A stretch of DNA of 64,000 nt from Corynebacterium mustelae (GCF_001020985.1 NZ_CP011542.1:2666001-2730000); one strand, 5' to 3'; positions 19,105-31,748 are shown, numbered from the stretch's first letter. Numbers and translations: made by a program. Notes: generated by a model from the letters alone, not told the origin.

Positions 19105-19527
19105 CTACATGTGCTGCGTAGTAAGCAAACCGCGTTTCATTCGTTCCAATAAGTTCCGGCGTAGATAGAGAATGTACCACCACACTAGGGCGAATAGAAC
19201 CGCAACTATTCCCATCGATACGTGAATATAGAAACCACATAATGCAATTACCTGGATGGCAATATTTACTTTGAGCGCCCAAGGTCGTGACTGCATAAAG
19301 CTCATAATCAACATCACGGTAGCTAAAACCGTGACGCTGACCCAGTTAAAGGTGGTCCAATGCGCGCCGTTATCAACTCGAAGGATAACCGTGAGTACCA
19401 AATAAAAGGTGATCGACTGCATCATCATTGCGCCAGCCATCACGCCACGCAACCCTTTCATGGGGTCTTTAACAGGTTCGTGTCCCGGACCCAGCGGCCC
19501 ATATTCGACAGTTTCGGAACTACTCAT
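19105..19527 (-). CDS. DUF4233 membrane protein
   Basis: 140 aa with about four membrane segments between residues 25 and 120. The conserved DPMKGLRGVMAGAMMMQSI opening marks the actinobacterial DUF4233 family. Its ATG overlaps the folC stop (ATGA), so the two are translationally coupled. Function unknown; the invariant position between folC and ndk is its best-known property. Confidence 0.88.
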   Translation of the reverse strand: MSSSETVEYGPLGPGHEPVKDPMKGLRGVMAGAMMMQSITFYLVLTVILRVDNGAHWTTFNWVSVTVLATVMLIMSFMQSRPWALKVNIAIQVIALCGFYIHVSMGIVAVLFALVWWYILYLRRNLLERMKRGLLTTQHM

Positions 19528-21017
19528 GCAGGTTCCTTTCCAAACAATGTTCGGGCTTCACCAGCCGTTACTACAGATCCGGTCACAATAACGCCGGCTC
19601 CTGATTGAATATCGGTGTCTTCGGCTAATTCCACTGCTAGTTCTATAGCGCCGGGCAGATTTGCGGCAACGTGAACCCGTTCTTCCCCAAAAATCTCCTG
19701 CGCGTAATCCGCTAGGTCAGCCACTGGTAATGCCCGTGGACTGGTGTTTTGCGTTACAACAATTTCCGCACAATACGGTTCTAAGGCCAACAAAATATTG
19801 CGGGCGTCTTTATCACCCAGCACCGCAACCACTCCGATCAATCGGCCGAAGTCAAAGTCGCGGTCCAATGCGGCCCCCAATGCGGCTGCCCCGTGTGGAT
19901 TGTGCGCAGCGTCGATAAAGACCGTGGGGGCAGTGCGAACTCGTTCCAACCGGCCGGGACTTTCAACCGTCGCAAAGCCCTCACGCACCGTATCAAGATC
20001 TAAACTGCGGCCTGGCCCGGCACCGAAGAATGCCTCCACCGCAGCAAGCGCAGTGGCCGCATTGCGCGCCTGATGTTCACCAGAAAGCGGCAAGAAAATA
20101 TCGGGGTATTCACCAGCCAAACCGTGAAGTGTCAGCATCTGCCCACCTACCGCGATCGCGGATTCAGTCAGCCCAAATTCCACGCCGCTGCGCGCTACTG
20201 AAGCATCAGCGTTAACCGCATGTTCCAAAATAACAGCCATTGCTTCCGGCGTTTGCTCACCGATGATCGCAACGTTGTCAGGTGGGGCTAGCAGGTCAGA
20301 AAGATCCCACCGAGGTTTGATAATTCCGGCTTTTTCCGCCGCGATCTCTTCGATGGTATCGCCAAGGTATTCAGTGTGATCCACCCCGACCGGGGTAATC
20401 ACAGCGACATCCGCATTGATAACATTGGTAGCATCCCACCGCCCGCCGAGTCCCACTTCAATGATCGCAACATCGACTGGGGCATCGGCAAAGGCGGCGT
20501 ACGCCATCGCGGTGAGCACTTCAAATTTCGACAGCCTCGGCCCGCCTTGTTTCATGCTCTCGGCATCCGCCATCTCCACGTAAGGCTTTATTTCCTGCCA
20601 TACTCGCACGTAATCGCGGGGGTGAATGGGGACACCGTCAATGGCAATGCGTTCGGTGACCAATTGCAGGTGTGGGCTAGTTGTTCGCCCAGTACGGCGA
20701 TGAAACGCCCGCATCAGGGATTCGATCATCCGAACGGTGGAGGTTTTCCCGTTCGTACCCGCGACATGGATCGCTGGGAATGCCCGCTCGGGGTTACCCA
20801 GCAGATCCATCAGCAGTTCCATTCGCCACAACGTGGGATCAATGGTGGTTTCATTCCACCGGGTGTCCAATTCCGCCTCGACCTCTGCCAAAGCAGCGAG
20901 GTCAGTTGGGGTTATCTCTACCGGTGCTGGCTTTTCGACGTCCCCACTGGCGTCGATAGGCAAACTTAGTCCGCCCTCGCCCAACGTGACTTCTCCTAGG
21001 TTCAGCTCGTCCATCAC
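19524..21017 (-). CDS. folC: folylpolyglutamate / dihydrofolate synthase
   Basis: 497 aa. Adds glutamate to folates, and often also joins glutamate to dihydropteroate. The Mur-ligase-type P-loop [11 protein letters not shown] lies near residue 85, with [12 protein letters not shown] and DHTEYLGD further on and the C-terminal domain from about 335 ([11 protein letters not shown]). The first ~40 residues are a weakly conserved extension. Start ATG overlaps the valS stop by 4 bp, and the stop overlaps the DUF4233 start, so valS-folC-DUF4233 forms a coupled operon. It contains one CGTCGAAAAGC word (20930). Confidence 0.93.
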   Translation of the reverse strand: MMDELNLGEVTLGEGGLSLPIDASGDVEKPAPVEITPTDLAALAEVEAELDTRWNETTIDPTLWRMELLMDLLGNPERAFPAIHVAGTNGKTSTVRMIESLMRAFHRRTGRTTSPHLQLVTERIAIDGVPIHPRDYVRVWQEIKPYVEMADAESMKQGGPRLSKFEVLTAMAYAAFADAPVDVAIIEVGLGGRWDATNVINADVAVITPVGVDHTEYLGDTIEEIAAEKAGIIKPRWDLSDLLAPPDNVAIIGEQTPEAMAVILEHAVNADASVARSGVEFGLTESAIAVGGQMLTLHGLAGEYPDIFLPLSGEHQARNAATALAAVEAFFGAGPGRSLDLDTVREGFATVESPGRLERVRTAPTVFIDAAHNPHGAAALGAALDRDFDFGRLIGVVAVLGDKDARNILLALEPYCAEIVVTQNTSPRALPVADLADYAQEIFGEERVHVAANLPGAIELAVELAEDTDIQSGAGVIVTGSVVTAGEARTLFGKEPA

Positions 21018-23710
21018 AATTCCCCAAGCCGGGCGGTAATACGTGCAACTTCTTCCTGAGCGATCTGCTGTCTGGTCTTAATCTTGTCCACCACCGCCGC
21101 AGGTGCTTTGCTCAAAAATGCTTCGTTGGCTAGCTTCTTTGTGGTTCCGTCAAGTTCCTTTTGCGCCGCTGCCAGGTCTTTTTCAAGCCGCTTGCGTTCA
21201 GCTTCCTTATCCACAGTTCCTGAGGTATCCAGCGATACTTCTATGGTCGCGGTGCTCAGCCGCACCTCGACGGTTGCCGACGCCTGAAAATCTGTCGGTG
21301 GTACGTCAACCTTGGCCAGGGACCGAATGACTCCTTCTTGATCAGCCAAATCCGCAGCGGTGAAGTCGATCGCAGCTGGAACCTTTTGGCTTGGTTTTAC
21401 TCCTTGATCGGAGCGGAACCGACGTAGCTCCGTCACCAGCTTTTCGACGTCTGCCATGCGCCGGGCAGCCAACTTATCAGTAGCCGCACCACCGTTGGTG
21501 ATCGTGGCATCCGGCCATGCAGCAATGGTTAGGCTCTCGCCATCGGTCAGCGCCTTCCACAGAACTTCGGTGATAAACGGCATGGCTGGGTGCAATAAGC
21601 GCAGCACGGCATCCAATACATTTCCCAAAACAATCTGGGTTGTGATTCCCCGACGTTGTTCTTCCGCCGAAGCGGTGTCGAAATCCCGTGGAATTTGTAC
21701 CTTGGCGATTTCGACATACCAGTCGCATAGTTCGCCCCAAGTGAACTGATACAACGCCTCGTTTGCTTTGGCAAACTGATACCGATCCAGGTAATCATCA
21801 ACGTCTACCCGTACCTGTTCCAACCGATCCAGAATCCACCGATCTGCATCGGTTAATTCCTCCCGTGCTGGCAATTGTCCCGTGTGTGCGCCGTTCATAA
21901 GTGCAAACCGGGTGGCATTAAACAACTTGGTGGCAAAGTTACGGGAGCTTTGGGCTGAATCCTCTCCCACCGGCAAATCAACCCCCGGATTGGCGCCACG
22001 CGCTAGAGTAAACCGCAATGCATCGGCACCGTAGTCCCGAACCCAATCCATCGGATCAATACCATTACCCAGCGATTTACTCATCTTGCGGCCGTGTTCG
22101 TCCCGAACCAAGCCGTGCAAGAATAAATCAGTAAATGGCACTTGTGGCCGACCATCGGTCCCGTGGCCCAAGACCTCCGGTGTCTGCTGGGCTGCGAAGG
22201 TGCCAAACATCATCATTCGAGCAACCCAGAAGAACAAAATGTCATAGGCAGTCACTAGCACAGATGTCGGATAAAACTTGGCCAGGTCTGGGGTCTTATC
22301 CGGCCACCCCATAGTGGAAAACGGCCATAATGCTGAGCTGAACCAGGTATCCAAAACGTCAGGGTCTTGGGTATATCCTTCCGGTGCGACCTCATCCGGC
22401 CCGAGACACACGACTTCGCCGTCTGGCCCGTACCAGATAGGAATCCGGTGACCCCACCACAATTGACGCGAAATTGTCCAGTCGTGCATGTCATCAACCC
22501 AGTCGAAATACCGAGGCTCAGCGGATTTCGGGTGAATAACCGTGTCACCACTACGTATGGCGTCACCCGCCATCTTCGCCAGTTCCTCAACTTTGACAAA
22601 CCACTGCAAGGATAACCGAGGTTCAATCGGCTCACCGGAGCGTTCTGAGTGCCCAACGGAGTGAACATAGGGTCGTTTTTCGGCCACAATTCGCCCCTGC
22701 TCAGCCAACGCTTCCCGGATTTTCACCCGCGCCTCGAACCGATCCATGCCATCAAATTCCGTTCCGGTACCAGCAATCTTTCCGCTTTCATCCATGATGG
22801 TTGGCATGTCCAACCCATGCCGCAGCCCCAACGCGTAGTCATTCGGGTCGTGCGCCGGGGTGATCTTCACTGCACCAGTTCCAAATTCCGGATCGACGTA
22901 GTCATCAGCAACAACTACCATCTCGCGCCCGGCAATAAATGGATGCGGCAAAGTGGTGCCTACCAAATCCGCGTAGCGCTTGTCATCCGGGTGCACTGCG
23001 ACCGCGACGTCACCCAACATGGTTTCCACCCGGGTAGTGGCAACCACGACGTGCGGCTGGTCGTCGTCAAGCGAACCGTAGCGGATCGAAACCAGCTCGC
23101 CCTCAACGTCTTTGTATACAACCTCAATATCCGAAACCGCAGTTTCTAAAATCGGTGACCAATTGATCAACCGGTTCGCGCGGTAAATCCAACCGCGATC
23201 GTACAACTGCTTGAAAATCGTGGTCACCGCCCGCGACAATCCCTTGTCAAGGGTGAACCGCTCCCGCGACCAGTCGACGGAGTCGCCAATGGCGCGCATT
23301 TGCTTACCAATGGTGCCGCCAAATTCTTCCTTCCACTGCCACACTTTGGCAATGAAATCATCGCGCTCGTAATCCCACCGGGACTTCCCTTCGGTTTCCT
23401 TCAGCCGCGCCTCCACCTTAGATTGGGTCGCAATTCCGGCATGATCCATGCCCGGCAACCACAAAACTTCGTAGCCCTGCATTCGCTTACGACGCGCAAT
23501 GCAGTCCATTAACGTGTGATCCAAGGCATGCCCCATGTGCAGTTGCCCAGTGACGTTGGGAGGAGGTAGCACGATAGAAAATGCTGGCTTATCAGAATCG
23601 GCATCAGCAACGAAGTATCCCCCGTCAACCCACTCTTGATACAACTTTTCTTCTACTGTTTTCGGTTCCCAACTTTTGGGCAGTTTATCTGCACGATTCA
23701 TTTCAGCCAT
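21014..23710 (-). CDS. valS: valyl-tRNA synthetase
   Basis: 898 aa from the ATG at 23710 ([16 protein letters not shown]); an in-frame GTG at 23773 would add 21 residues. The shorter start is preferred because TAAGAT lies exactly 7 bp before it, which would give a leaderless message, and no Shine-Dalgarno is seen at either start. HIGH-type motif [14 protein letters not shown], the KMSKS loop [11 protein letters not shown], the editing domain between, and the C-terminal coiled coil (from about 825, [12 protein letters not shown]) are all present. It charges tRNA-Val. Confidence 0.95.
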   Translation of the reverse strand: MAEMNRADKLPKSWEPKTVEEKLYQEWVDGGYFVADADSDKPAFSIVLPPPNVTGQLHMGHALDHTLMDCIARRKRMQGYEVLWLPGMDHAGIATQSKVEARLKETEGKSRWDYERDDFIAKVWQWKEEFGGTIGKQMRAIGDSVDWSRERFTLDKGLSRAVTTIFKQLYDRGWIYRANRLINWSPILETAVSDIEVVYKDVEGELVSIRYGSLDDDQPHVVVATTRVETMLGDVAVAVHPDDKRYADLVGTTLPHPFIAGREMVVVADDYVDPEFGTGAVKITPAHDPNDYALGLRHGLDMPTIMDESGKIAGTGTEFDGMDRFEARVKIREALAEQGRIVAEKRPYVHSVGHSERSGEPIEPRLSLQWFVKVEELAKMAGDAIRSGDTVIHPKSAEPRYFDWVDDMHDWTISRQLWWGHRIPIWYGPDGEVVCLGPDEVAPEGYTQDPDVLDTWFSSALWPFSTMGWPDKTPDLAKFYPTSVLVTAYDILFFWVARMMMFGTFAAQQTPEVLGHGTDGRPQVPFTDLFLHGLVRDEHGRKMSKSLGNGIDPMDWVRDYGADALRFTLARGANPGVDLPVGEDSAQSSRNFATKLFNATRFALMNGAHTGQLPAREELTDADRWILDRLEQVRVDVDDYLDRYQFAKANEALYQFTWGELCDWYVEIAKVQIPRDFDTASAEEQRRGITTQIVLGNVLDAVLRLLHPAMPFITEVLWKALTDGESLTIAAWPDATITNGGAATDKLAARRMADVEKLVTELRRFRSDQGVKPSQKVPAAIDFTAADLADQEGVIRSLAKVDVPPTDFQASATVEVRLSTATIEVSLDTSGTVDKEAERKRLEKDLAAAQKELDGTTKKLANEAFLSKAPAAVVDKIKTRQQIAQEEVARITARLGEL

Positions 23711-23717
23711 GCCCACC

Positions 23718-23723
23718 ATCTTA
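23718..23723 (-). promoter_or_regulatory. probable -10 element of valS, leaderless start
   Basis: Minus-strand TAAGAT followed by 7 nt and the ATG at 23710, so transcription would begin at or next to the start codon. Confidence 0.4.
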
Positions 23724-23829
23724 GATACTTTAAGCCCCAATTCCACTTTCACGCCCACCAGAGACACGGGCACAACGGCTGAGCCAATTCTTGACCTTGC
23801 CGTGGCGTAATGGTTTAGAACTTGAAAAC

Positions 23830-24492
23830 ATGAAGATCTCAGAAGTCGCTGCCATTGTCGGTTGCACCCCCAGGGCTATCCGGCACTACCACCAGATAGG
23901 TGTGCTGGAAGAACCACCACGACTGAGCAACGGTTACCGCAACTACCGGATCACCGATATTGCTGCAATCGTTCGCATTCGCGCCCTCATCGCAGCAGGT
24001 ATTCCCATAGAATCCGCTTCGCAAACAATCGACCTACACGCCGCGCTGCAATCATTAGACAACCGAATCCAGTCACTTGAACGACAACGGGCCCAACTCC
24101 TCCGCTACCTCACTGAGGGATTCGGAATTCCCGAACCAATAGCAACAAAACTACGCTCTACCGTTCCCACCGCGGAATTTGAAATGTGGGAACTAATGGC
24201 TTTTTCTGGCATAACAACCGAAAAAACATGGCAGGTGGTAGAACAAAACCTCAATAACCCTCACTTGGTTGCTAATACCCTACGGTTCTATGCCTTGTGG
24301 TCTGATCTTTCGGACTCGGATTTCGATGAAGCTGCACTGCTTATCGACGATTCCATCATGAAAGATATCTGGCAAACTTTTCGCGAAGGGGATCTCAGTT
24401 TTCCACCTGGGGCGCTATCGCTAAGCCCGCCCCAAGAACAGTTCTTAACCAGCATGGCTGCGATTATGATTAACCGGCTAGGCTCATCATGA
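23830..24492 (+). CDS. MerR-family transcriptional regulator
   Basis: 220 aa from the ATG at 23830 ([12 protein letters not shown]). The winged-helix DNA-binding domain (1-70) shows [17 protein letters not shown] and [12 protein letters not shown], standard MerR. A coiled-coil dimer helix follows (about 80-100) and a C-terminal half of ~110 residues with no cysteines or known ligand motif. Upstream, TTGACC and TAGAAC are 19 bp apart, the long spacing typical of MerR-controlled promoters. Its stop overlaps the next gene (ATGA), so the membrane protein is the likely target or partner. Confidence 0.85.
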   Translation: MKISEVAAIVGCTPRAIRHYHQIGVLEEPPRLSNGYRNYRITDIAAIVRIRALIAAGIPIESASQTIDLHAALQSLDNRIQSLERQRAQLLRYLTEGFGIPEPIATKLRSTVPTAEFEMWELMAFSGITTEKTWQVVEQNLNNPHLVANTLRFYALWSDLSDSDFDEAALLIDDSIMKDIWQTFREGDLSFPPGALSLSPPQEQFLTSMAAIMINRLGSS

Positions 24493-25226
24493 AGAAACTG
24501 CGTCTCCCCCTCATCACCGCCGGGCTGCTCATAACCGTCGAATGGTGGCTCGTCCATGTGGAGGCTTTGTCCGCGCACATTGCGATCGTTTGCTTCATAT
24601 GCCTCGAATGCGGTTTAGGACTATGGGCCTACGCCCGCGACCCCAACCACATCGCGTTTCGATACTGGCGCGCAGAATGGCAGATGCTTAAAACGATCAC
24701 ATATCTACTCCGGCGACACATCATCATTCCGCCAGACGCCGTCCCGATTACCGGGGCTGGCAATTGGTGGCAGATTCCATGTGCCATGACTGCCGCCACT
24801 GCCCTGGAAATCCTTGCGTTAGAGCTACTGTTAGATAACCGTCTGATCCGAATATTACTCATTGTGGTCTCCGGATACTCAGTCTTGATTCTGTGGGCGA
24901 TTTTCGGTAGCAAAAAGACTCACCCGCATTACCTATCAGAGACTAGCCTAGTACTCCGGCACAATCGCGAAATCATCGCAGAGATCCCACTTAAGCAGAT
25001 AACGAAAATCCAAAAATCACGAAACTTCAATGCGCACAATTACGACATAACGGCCGATACCCTCGTGCTCGGTTCAAACGAAGGCACCAATGTCGCAGTG
25101 CAATTAAACCAACCAACACTCGTGGTACGGCCGCATTATCCATGGCAAGAACCCCAATCGGCGCTTGCCACATCTATTCACATATGGGTTGACTCGGATT
25201 CTGCCGATATATGTAGCATGTTTTAA
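24489..25226 (+). CDS. membrane protein coupled to the MerR regulator
   Basis: 245 aa. Two membrane segments near the N-terminus (about 8-50), two more (about 95-145), then a ~95-residue soluble C-terminal part rich in beta strands (SETSLVLRHNREIIAEIPLKQI), reminiscent of bacterial PH-like domains; that resemblance is tentative. ATGA overlap with the regulator gene indicates translational coupling. No known family recognised. Confidence 0.55.
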   Translation: MKKLRLPLITAGLLITVEWWLVHVEALSAHIAIVCFICLECGLGLWAYARDPNHIAFRYWRAEWQMLKTITYLLRRHIIIPPDAVPITGAGNWWQIPCAMTAATALEILALELLLDNRLIRILLIVVSGYSVLILWAIFGSKKTHPHYLSETSLVLRHNREIIAEIPLKQITKIQKSRNFNAHNYDITADTLVLGSNEGTNVAVQLNQPTLVVRPHYPWQEPQSALATSIHIWVDSDSADICSMF

Positions 25227-25250
25227 ACCCGAATCACCCGTTGCTGGATT

Positions 25251-26645
<1,395 letters not shown>

Positions 26646-27425
26646 ATGGACGCCAATAGCAATACTGTTGATGCACAATCAGTTGATTCCCCAACCACTG
26701 GAGAATCCTTACCTGCCACCGAAATCACCCCAGAAACGGTATTGCAAATCGCGCTTCTTAAGTTCGCTGAATTAGGCTTTAACGACGCACGGCTTGAAAC
26801 CATCGCCAAAGAGTCTGGCATGTCCAAACGAATGATCCACTATCATTTTGGCGATAAAAAAGGGCTGTACCAACGTTGTCTCGTTTTAGCCATCAACAGG
26901 CTCCGCCCGACAATGGAAGAGATGGCTTTAGACTCTGACGTTCCCGTCGAAGGTGTAAAGAAAATAGTCGAAGCGGTATTCAGCCGATACGTGGCACACC
27001 CAGAAGCCATCCGTCTACTGGCGGTCGAAAACCTTATGCAATATGCAAACCTGGTTGAAGCGCAACCAATCGTGGATCAATCCAGCATCACGCTACAACT
27101 AGACAAATTATTGATGTTAGGCCAAGACGCCGGAGCGTTCCGCCCCGGAATTTCTGCCCAGGATGTTTTCACCCTCATCGCATCACTAGCGATCTTCCGC
27201 ATAACGGTTCGCAACACCACCATCAACCTGTACAACATCGACATGATGGATGAAAATAACACTCAGGGCATGGCGCGCATGGCCGTTGATGCGGTCTTGG
27301 CATTCCTTACCTCGCATCTTAAGACTGGGGATCAGATATCCTATCTATGCCCTATGACCGCCAGTGAAGCGCTCGAAGTTGAAGAAGATTCTACCTACGA
27401 AATCTCCCCCGATATGTTTCAATAA
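26646..27425 (+). CDS. TetR-family transcriptional regulator
   Basis: 259 aa from the ATG at 26646; a GTG 14 codons upstream is a less likely start. The DNA-binding helix-turn-helix (about residues 35-80) contains ETIAKESGMSKRMIHYHFGDKKGLY. The ligand domain holds a TetR_C-like stretch (ALFRPGISAQDVFTLIASL). A 30-residue disordered N-terminus precedes the DNA-binding part. It stands alone between mdh and clpX, so targets are not evident; two short palindromes upstream suggest autoregulation. Confidence 0.85.
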   Translation: MDANSNTVDAQSVDSPTTGESLPATEITPETVLQIALLKFAELGFNDARLETIAKESGMSKRMIHYHFGDKKGLYQRCLVLAINRLRPTMEEMALDSDVPVEGVKKIVEAVFSRYVAHPEAIRLLAVENLMQYANLVEAQPIVDQSSITLQLDKLLMLGQDAGAFRPGISAQDVFTLIASLAIFRITVRNTTINLYNIDMMDENNTQGMARMAVDAVLAFLTSHLKTGDQISYLCPMTASEALEVEEDSTYEISPDMFQ

Positions 27426-27440
27426 TTAGGCTATATAAAC

Positions 27441-27492
27441 CTAAAATGTGCGCCCACCGAAATCAGGTATTTGGTGGGCGCACATTTTAGGT
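27441..27492. terminator. bidirectional terminator between the TetR gene and clpX
   Basis: Perfect 19-bp inverted repeat CCTAAAATGTGCGCCCACC with its complement, 14-nt loop, T runs on both sides. It serves two convergent genes. Confidence 0.92.
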
Positions 27493-27499
27493 ATTTTTG

Positions 27500-28786
27500 T
27501 TAAGCAGATTGTTCGGCTGCATCGCGATCCAGAAGCTGCGGCGCTTCCTCACCACGTGCCGCTGCAGCGGTGACCATAACGACCTCAATGTCCTCGTGAT
27601 CTGGAATGTCGTACATGATTGGGACCAGAATTTCCTCCATAATAGCCCGGAGTCCGCGTGCGCCTGTACCGCGATCAAGCGCTAGATCCGCAATCACATC
27701 TAATGCTTCAGGTTCAAATACCAACTGAACCCCATCCATAGCCAACAATTGCTCGTATTGTTTGACCAAGGAATTTTTCGGCTCAGTTAGAACTTGAACC
27801 AACGACGCCCGATCCAAATTGGTTACGGTAGCCACGATCGGTAACCTGCCAATAAATTCTGGAATAAGACCAAACTTCACCAGGTCTTCTGGTCGCACAT
27901 CCTTAAAAATATCGATTTCATCGCGTTCTTCTTTGGTCTTGATATCGGCACCGAAGCCAATCCCTTGTTTGCCACGTCGCTCCTCGATCACTTTTTCCAG
28001 ACCTGCGAATGCGCCAGCGACGATAAACAAAATATTCGAGGTGTCCAACTGAATGAAGTCTTGGTTTGGATGTTTCCGACCGCCTTGTGGCGGGATAGAT
28101 GCAACCGTTCCCTCCAGAATCTTCAATAGTGCTTGTTGTACGCCTTCACCAGAAACGTCGCGGGTGATGGAAGGATTCTCTGATTTTCGAGAAATCTTAT
28201 CCACTTCATCGACGTAAATAATGCCTCGCTGAGCCCGTTGAACGTCAAAATCAGCAGCTTGAAGCAACTTCAAGAGGATATTTTCCACATCTTCACCAAC
28301 GTAACCAGCTTCGGTCAGTGACGTGGCATCCGCGATGGCGAAAGGAACATCCAGCAACCGGGCGAGCGTTTGGGCCAAGTAGGTTTTTCCGGAACCGGTC
28401 GGGCCCAGCATCAAGATGTTGGATTTCTGTAATTCGGTTTCTTCTTCTTTGTTTCGCCGTGGATTCATACTCCGAGCTTCCTCGGCACGAACCCGCTTGT
28501 AGTGGTTATAGACCGCAACAGACAGGATCCGCTTGGCTTCGGTTTGCCCGATGACGTACTTATCTAAAAACGCTGAAATCTCGGACGGGCGTGGCAGCCG
28601 ATTGGAATCCTCAGAATTAGATTCCTGGGATTGACCTAACTCTTCCTCAATGATCTCATTACATAGTTCAATACACTCATCGCAGATATACACTCCACCA
28701 CCTGCAATGAGTTTTTTCACTTGCTTTTGGCTCTTGCCACAGAAGGAGCACTTCAGCAGATCGGCGCTTTCTTGCATGCGTGCCAT
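27500..28786 (-). CDS. clpX: ATP-dependent Clp protease unfoldase subunit ClpX
   Basis: 428 aa. AAA+ unfoldase feeding substrates to ClpP. The N-terminal zinc domain (CSFCGKSQ ... CDECIELC) is followed by Walker [13 protein letters not shown], Walker [12 protein letters not shown], the IGF loop that docks ClpP (KQGIGFGA) and the sensor-2 region [12 protein letters not shown]. Start ATG at MARMQES. It sits behind clpP1-clpP2 but a hairpin at 28945 and a 220-bp gap point to a separate promoter. Confidence 0.97.
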   Translation of the reverse strand: MARMQESADLLKCSFCGKSQKQVKKLIAGGGVYICDECIELCNEIIEEELGQSQESNSEDSNRLPRPSEISAFLDKYVIGQTEAKRILSVAVYNHYKRVRAEEARSMNPRRNKEEETELQKSNILMLGPTGSGKTYLAQTLARLLDVPFAIADATSLTEAGYVGEDVENILLKLLQAADFDVQRAQRGIIYVDEVDKISRKSENPSITRDVSGEGVQQALLKILEGTVASIPPQGGRKHPNQDFIQLDTSNILFIVAGAFAGLEKVIEERRGKQGIGFGADIKTKEERDEIDIFKDVRPEDLVKFGLIPEFIGRLPIVATVTNLDRASLVQVLTEPKNSLVKQYEQLLAMDGVQLVFEPEALDVIADLALDRGTGARGLRAIMEEILVPIMYDIPDHEDIEVVMVTAAAARGEEAPQLLDRDAAEQSA

Positions 28787-28944
28787 AAAAGTACGTGGCC
28801 TCTTTCTTTAGTCTTTGTGAAACAAAGCAGCGCCCACACATGGGGCAGTTACCCACCAACACTAGCACCGTCTCAGGCGATAATCGTGATCTGACAGACG
28901 GGTTTAGTATTCGGAATACAAACAACGTGGTGGATGGAAGAAAA

Positions 28945-28986
28945 CCACGCCACCAAATACCAAGACGGTCACTTTTGGGGGCGTGG
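28945..28986 (-). terminator. terminator after clpP1-clpP2
   Basis: Arms CCACGCC / GGCGTGG. On the minus strand TTTTCTTCC follows, 22 bp past the clpP2 stop. Confidence 0.7.
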
Positions 28987-29007
28987 CGGTGGAATTATTT
29001 CATTCAA

Positions 29008-29634
29008 TTACGCGTTGAGTTTGCGGTAATCAAAGACCTGATCGATAATACCGTACTCCATAGCTTCCTGTGCAGTGAGGATCTTATCGCGGTCAGTGTC
29101 GATTCGAATCTTCTCGGCTGGTTGCCCGGTATGGCGTGCAAGGGTTTCTTCCATCATGGTGCGCATACGCTGAATCTCAGCCGCCTGAATTTCCAAATCC
29201 GATACTTGTCCTCGACCGCCTTCGGTCGCTGGCTGGTGGATAAGGACCCTGGCGTTGGGCAACGCTGCGCGTTTGCCTGGCGCACCCGCCGCCAACAGAA
29301 CCGCCGCAGCGGACGCAGCCTGCCCTAAGCACACCGTGCGGACATCTGGGCGAACGTACTGCATAGTGTCATAAATGGCCATCAGGGAGGTAAACGAGCC
29401 CCCGGGCGAGTTGATGTACATGGTAATTTCCCGGTCGGGATCAAGCCCTTCCAACACTAAAAGTTGCGCCATAATGTCGTTGGCCGAGGTGTCGTCTACC
29501 TGAGTACCCAGGAAGATGATGCGCTCTTCAAATAATTTGGCGTAAGGATTCGTTTCTTTCGTGCCATAAGTGGAGTGCTCAATAAAAGAAGGCAGCACGT
29601 AGCGGGCGGATGGCATCTGCATACCGTTAGTCAT
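29008..29634 (-). CDS. clpP2: ATP-dependent Clp protease proteolytic subunit ClpP2
   Basis: 208 aa from the ATG at 29634 with AGGAGA 6 bp upstream; the longer frame overlaps clpP1. Serine protease with catalytic Ser in [11 protein letters not shown], His in RVLIHQPA and the usual Asp later. In actinobacteria ClpP1 and ClpP2 form a mixed two-ring tetradecamer, and ClpP2 provides the face for ClpX/ClpC. Its SD region follows directly after the clpP1 stop, so the pair is one operon. Confidence 0.96.
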   Translation of the reverse strand: MTNGMQMPSARYVLPSFIEHSTYGTKETNPYAKLFEERIIFLGTQVDDTSANDIMAQLLVLEGLDPDREITMYINSPGGSFTSLMAIYDTMQYVRPDVRTVCLGQAASAAAVLLAAGAPGKRAALPNARVLIHQPATEGGRGQVSDLEIQAAEIQRMRTMMEETLARHTGQPAEKIRIDTDRDKILTAQEAMEYGIIDQVFDYRKLNA

Positions 29635-29653
29635 GTTGTTCTCCTGGTAATTC

Positions 29654-30250
29654 TTAGTTAGCGATCGAACCCTGCGCCGAGGCAATAACGTGGTCTACTA
29701 GACCATATTCTTTTGCCTGTTGCGCTGTGAACCAACGGTCCCGGTCGGAATCTTTGGTGATCTGTTCGAAGGTCTGGCCGGTATGTTCAGCGATCAGCTC
29801 CGCCATTTCCCGTTTAGTTTGAGCGAATTGCTCCGCCTGAATCGCAATGTCCGCGGCGGTACCGCCCACGCCTGCCGACGGTTGATGCATCATAATTCGT
29901 GCATGCGGCAGAGCATAGCGTTTTCCTTTGGTGCCACCAGAGAGCAGGAACTGCCCCATGGATGCAGCTAGCCCCATTCCGTAAGTAGCAATATCGCATG
30001 GTGAATACTTCATGGTGTCATAAATAGCCATGCCTGCAGTGACGGAACCACCTGGGGAGTTGATATACAACGAGATGTCACGGGTAGGATCCTCAGCAGA
30101 AAGCAAGAGGATTTGCGCACACAACTTATTGGCAATCTCGTCATCGACGGCTGTCCCAAGGAAGATAATGCGTTCCCGGAGTAGCCGTTCGTAAACCGAA
30201 TCGCTCAAATTTAACCCGCTTGATGCGGATGAATTAACCAGTTCGTTCAT
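29654..30250 (-). CDS. clpP1: ATP-dependent Clp protease proteolytic subunit ClpP1
   Basis: 198 aa. Catalytic Ser in [13 protein letters not shown], His in [14 protein letters not shown], ending AQGSIAN. Start ATG (MNELVNSS) after CAAGGAG. It precedes clpP2 by 19 bp. A ClgR-type box lies about 70 bp upstream, matching the ClgR control of clpP1P2 known in C. glutamicum and mycobacteria. Confidence 0.96.
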   Translation of the reverse strand: MNELVNSSASSGLNLSDSVYERLLRERIIFLGTAVDDEIANKLCAQILLLSAEDPTRDISLYINSPGGSVTAGMAIYDTMKYSPCDIATYGMGLAASMGQFLLSGGTKGKRYALPHARIMMHQPSAGVGGTAADIAIQAEQFAQTKREMAELIAEHTGQTFEQITKDSDRDRWFTAQQAKEYGLVDHVIASAQGSIAN

Positions 30251-30318
30251 TAAAAACTCCTTGTTCGATAAAAGTCGATGGTCTCAACGATACAACGAAT
30301 CGTCACGAAATCCGCTTT

Positions 30319-30336
30319 TGTTCGCTAACAGCGTTA
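30319..30336. promoter_or_regulatory. ClgR-type operator upstream of clpP1P2
   Basis: TGTTCGCTAACAGCGTTA fits the C. glutamicum ClgR consensus (WNNWCGCYNANRGCGWWS as recalled) at 17 of 18 positions. It is an imperfect palindrome about 70 bp before the clpP1 start, where ClgR would activate under proteolytic stress. Confidence 0.65.
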
Positions 30337-30346
30337 AAACACCAAA

Positions 30347-30368
30347 AGCCCAGCATTAACGCTGGGCT
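30347..30368 (-). terminator. terminator after tig
   Basis: Stem AGCCCAGC / GCTGGGCT with a 6-nt loop and TTTGGTG on the minus strand, 16 bp past the tig stop. It separates tig from clpP1P2 transcription. Confidence 0.85.
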
Positions 30369-30383
30369 AACGGGGAACGGGAA

Positions 30384-31748
30384 TTAGGACTCAGTCTCGG
30401 TTTCAGTCTCAGTTTTGGCCTCAGACTCGTCTACCCCGAAGTACTCGGTGACATCCACCTTGTTACCAGCATCGTCGGTTACAGTGGTCTGGCAGATAGC
30501 GGAAGCCAGGGCCTTGCCACGACGAATGTCAGCGAACAACGCACCGATCTGGCCAGCGTTTTGCAGCTGCTCCATGAATTTCTCTGGCGGCATGCCATAT
30601 GCCTGAGCGGTGTATACGACATGCTCAACGAACTCTTCGTTTGAGACAGATGGTTCTTCCTTGTCTGCAAGGGTATCCAGGAAGAGCTGGCTGCGAACAG
30701 TCTTTACAGCCTGCTGTTTAGCTTCTTCCTTGAACTTCTCTAGCGAAGAGTCCTGAGTCTTCAAGAAATCGTCGATAACCTGCTCTTGGTGAGCAGCTTC
30801 ACCGAAAGTACCATGCAAAACGTTGTGGACATGCTCGTCGATTAGGCTTTGCGGAACCTCAAATTCGGTCTTTTCCAAAGCTGCATCAAGCACCGCGTCG
30901 CGGATAGCTGCGGCTTGCTCAGTCTTAGCACGCTCTTCCAACTGGCCGGAGGTGGCCTCACGCAGTTCTTCCACTGTGTCGAATTCGGATGCCATCTGAA
31001 CAAACTCTTCGTCGAGCTCCGGCAACTTGCGTTCCTTGGTCTGAACGACAGTTACGGTCACGGTTGCCTCTTCACCAGCATGTTCGCCCGTCTTGAGGGT
31101 AGTGGTGAATTCTGCGCTCTCGTCGGTCTTCATGCCACGCAGTGCGGTGTCAAGACCTTCGATCAAGTCATCGGCACCAACCATGTAGGACAGGCCCTCA
31201 GCGGAAGCTTCTTCAATCTCCTTACCATCTACCGCAGCAGAAAGATTGATGATGGCGAAATCATTGGTCTTGAGCTTGCGTTTGGTATCGCTCAGTTCAC
31301 CGAAACGTTCACGTAGCTTGTCAATCTCAGCATCAATTGCTTCATCGTCTACTTTGCGCGCAGGAACCTCGACAGCGATATCTGCAAAATTGGGCAGATC
31401 GATCTCTGGGCGAACATCTACCTCCGCAGCGAATTCGATCACTTCACCGTCTTCTACTTTGGTCAGATCGATCTCCGGGGTACCAAGCACCTTCAAATCG
31501 TGCTCTTCAACGGCTTTCGGGTAGTTGTTATTGATTGCATCGTTGACAACTTGCTCAAGAACAGCACCACGACCGAAGCGGGCGTCGATAAGCTGTTTCG
31601 GCGCCTTCCCCTTACGGAAACCAGGGATAGAAACCTGTGCGGCGATTGCTTGATAAGCCTGATCGATTTCGTTCTTCAGTTCCTCGAATGGAACCTCCAC
31701 GGTCAGCTTGACTCGGGTATCGTTCAGCTTTTCGACGGAACTTTTCAC
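30384..31748 (-). CDS. tig: trigger factor (ribosome-bound chaperone and prolyl isomerase)
   Basis: 454 aa, start GTG with AGGAGA about 8 bp upstream. The N-terminal ribosome-binding signature GFRKGKAPKQLIDARFG (about 43-59), the FKBP-type domain (about 155-240) and the C-terminal helical arms are present. An acidic tail (KTETETETES) closes it. It catches nascent chains at the exit tunnel, and its place beside clpP1P2-clpX is the common bacterial order. One CGTCGAAAAGC word lies in its first codons (31727). Confidence 0.97.
   Translation of the reverse strand: MKSSVEKLNDTRVKLTVEVPFEELKNEIDQAYQAIAAQVSIPGFRKGKAPKQLIDARFGRGAVLEQVVNDAINNNYPKAVEEHDLKVLGTPEIDLTKVEDGEVIEFAAEVDVRPEIDLPNFADIAVEVPARKVDDEAIDAEIDKLRERFGELSDTKRKLKTNDFAIINLSAAVDGKEIEEASAEGLSYMVGADDLIEGLDTALRGMKTDESAEFTTTLKTGEHAGEEATVTVTVVQTKERKLPELDEEFVQMASEFDTVEELREATSGQLEERAKTEQAAAIRDAVLDAALEKTEFEVPQSLIDEHVHNVLHGTFGEAAHQEQVIDDFLKTQDSSLEKFKEEAKQQAVKTVRSQLFLDTLADKEEPSVSNEEFVEHVVYTAQAYGMPPEKFMEQLQNAGQIGALFADIRRGKALASAICQTTVTDDAGNKVDVTEYFGVDESEAKTETETETES

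Noticed and set aside
22255..22689. Long frame in another register inside valS
   Set aside because: Shadow of valS coding sequence; no start context or family.
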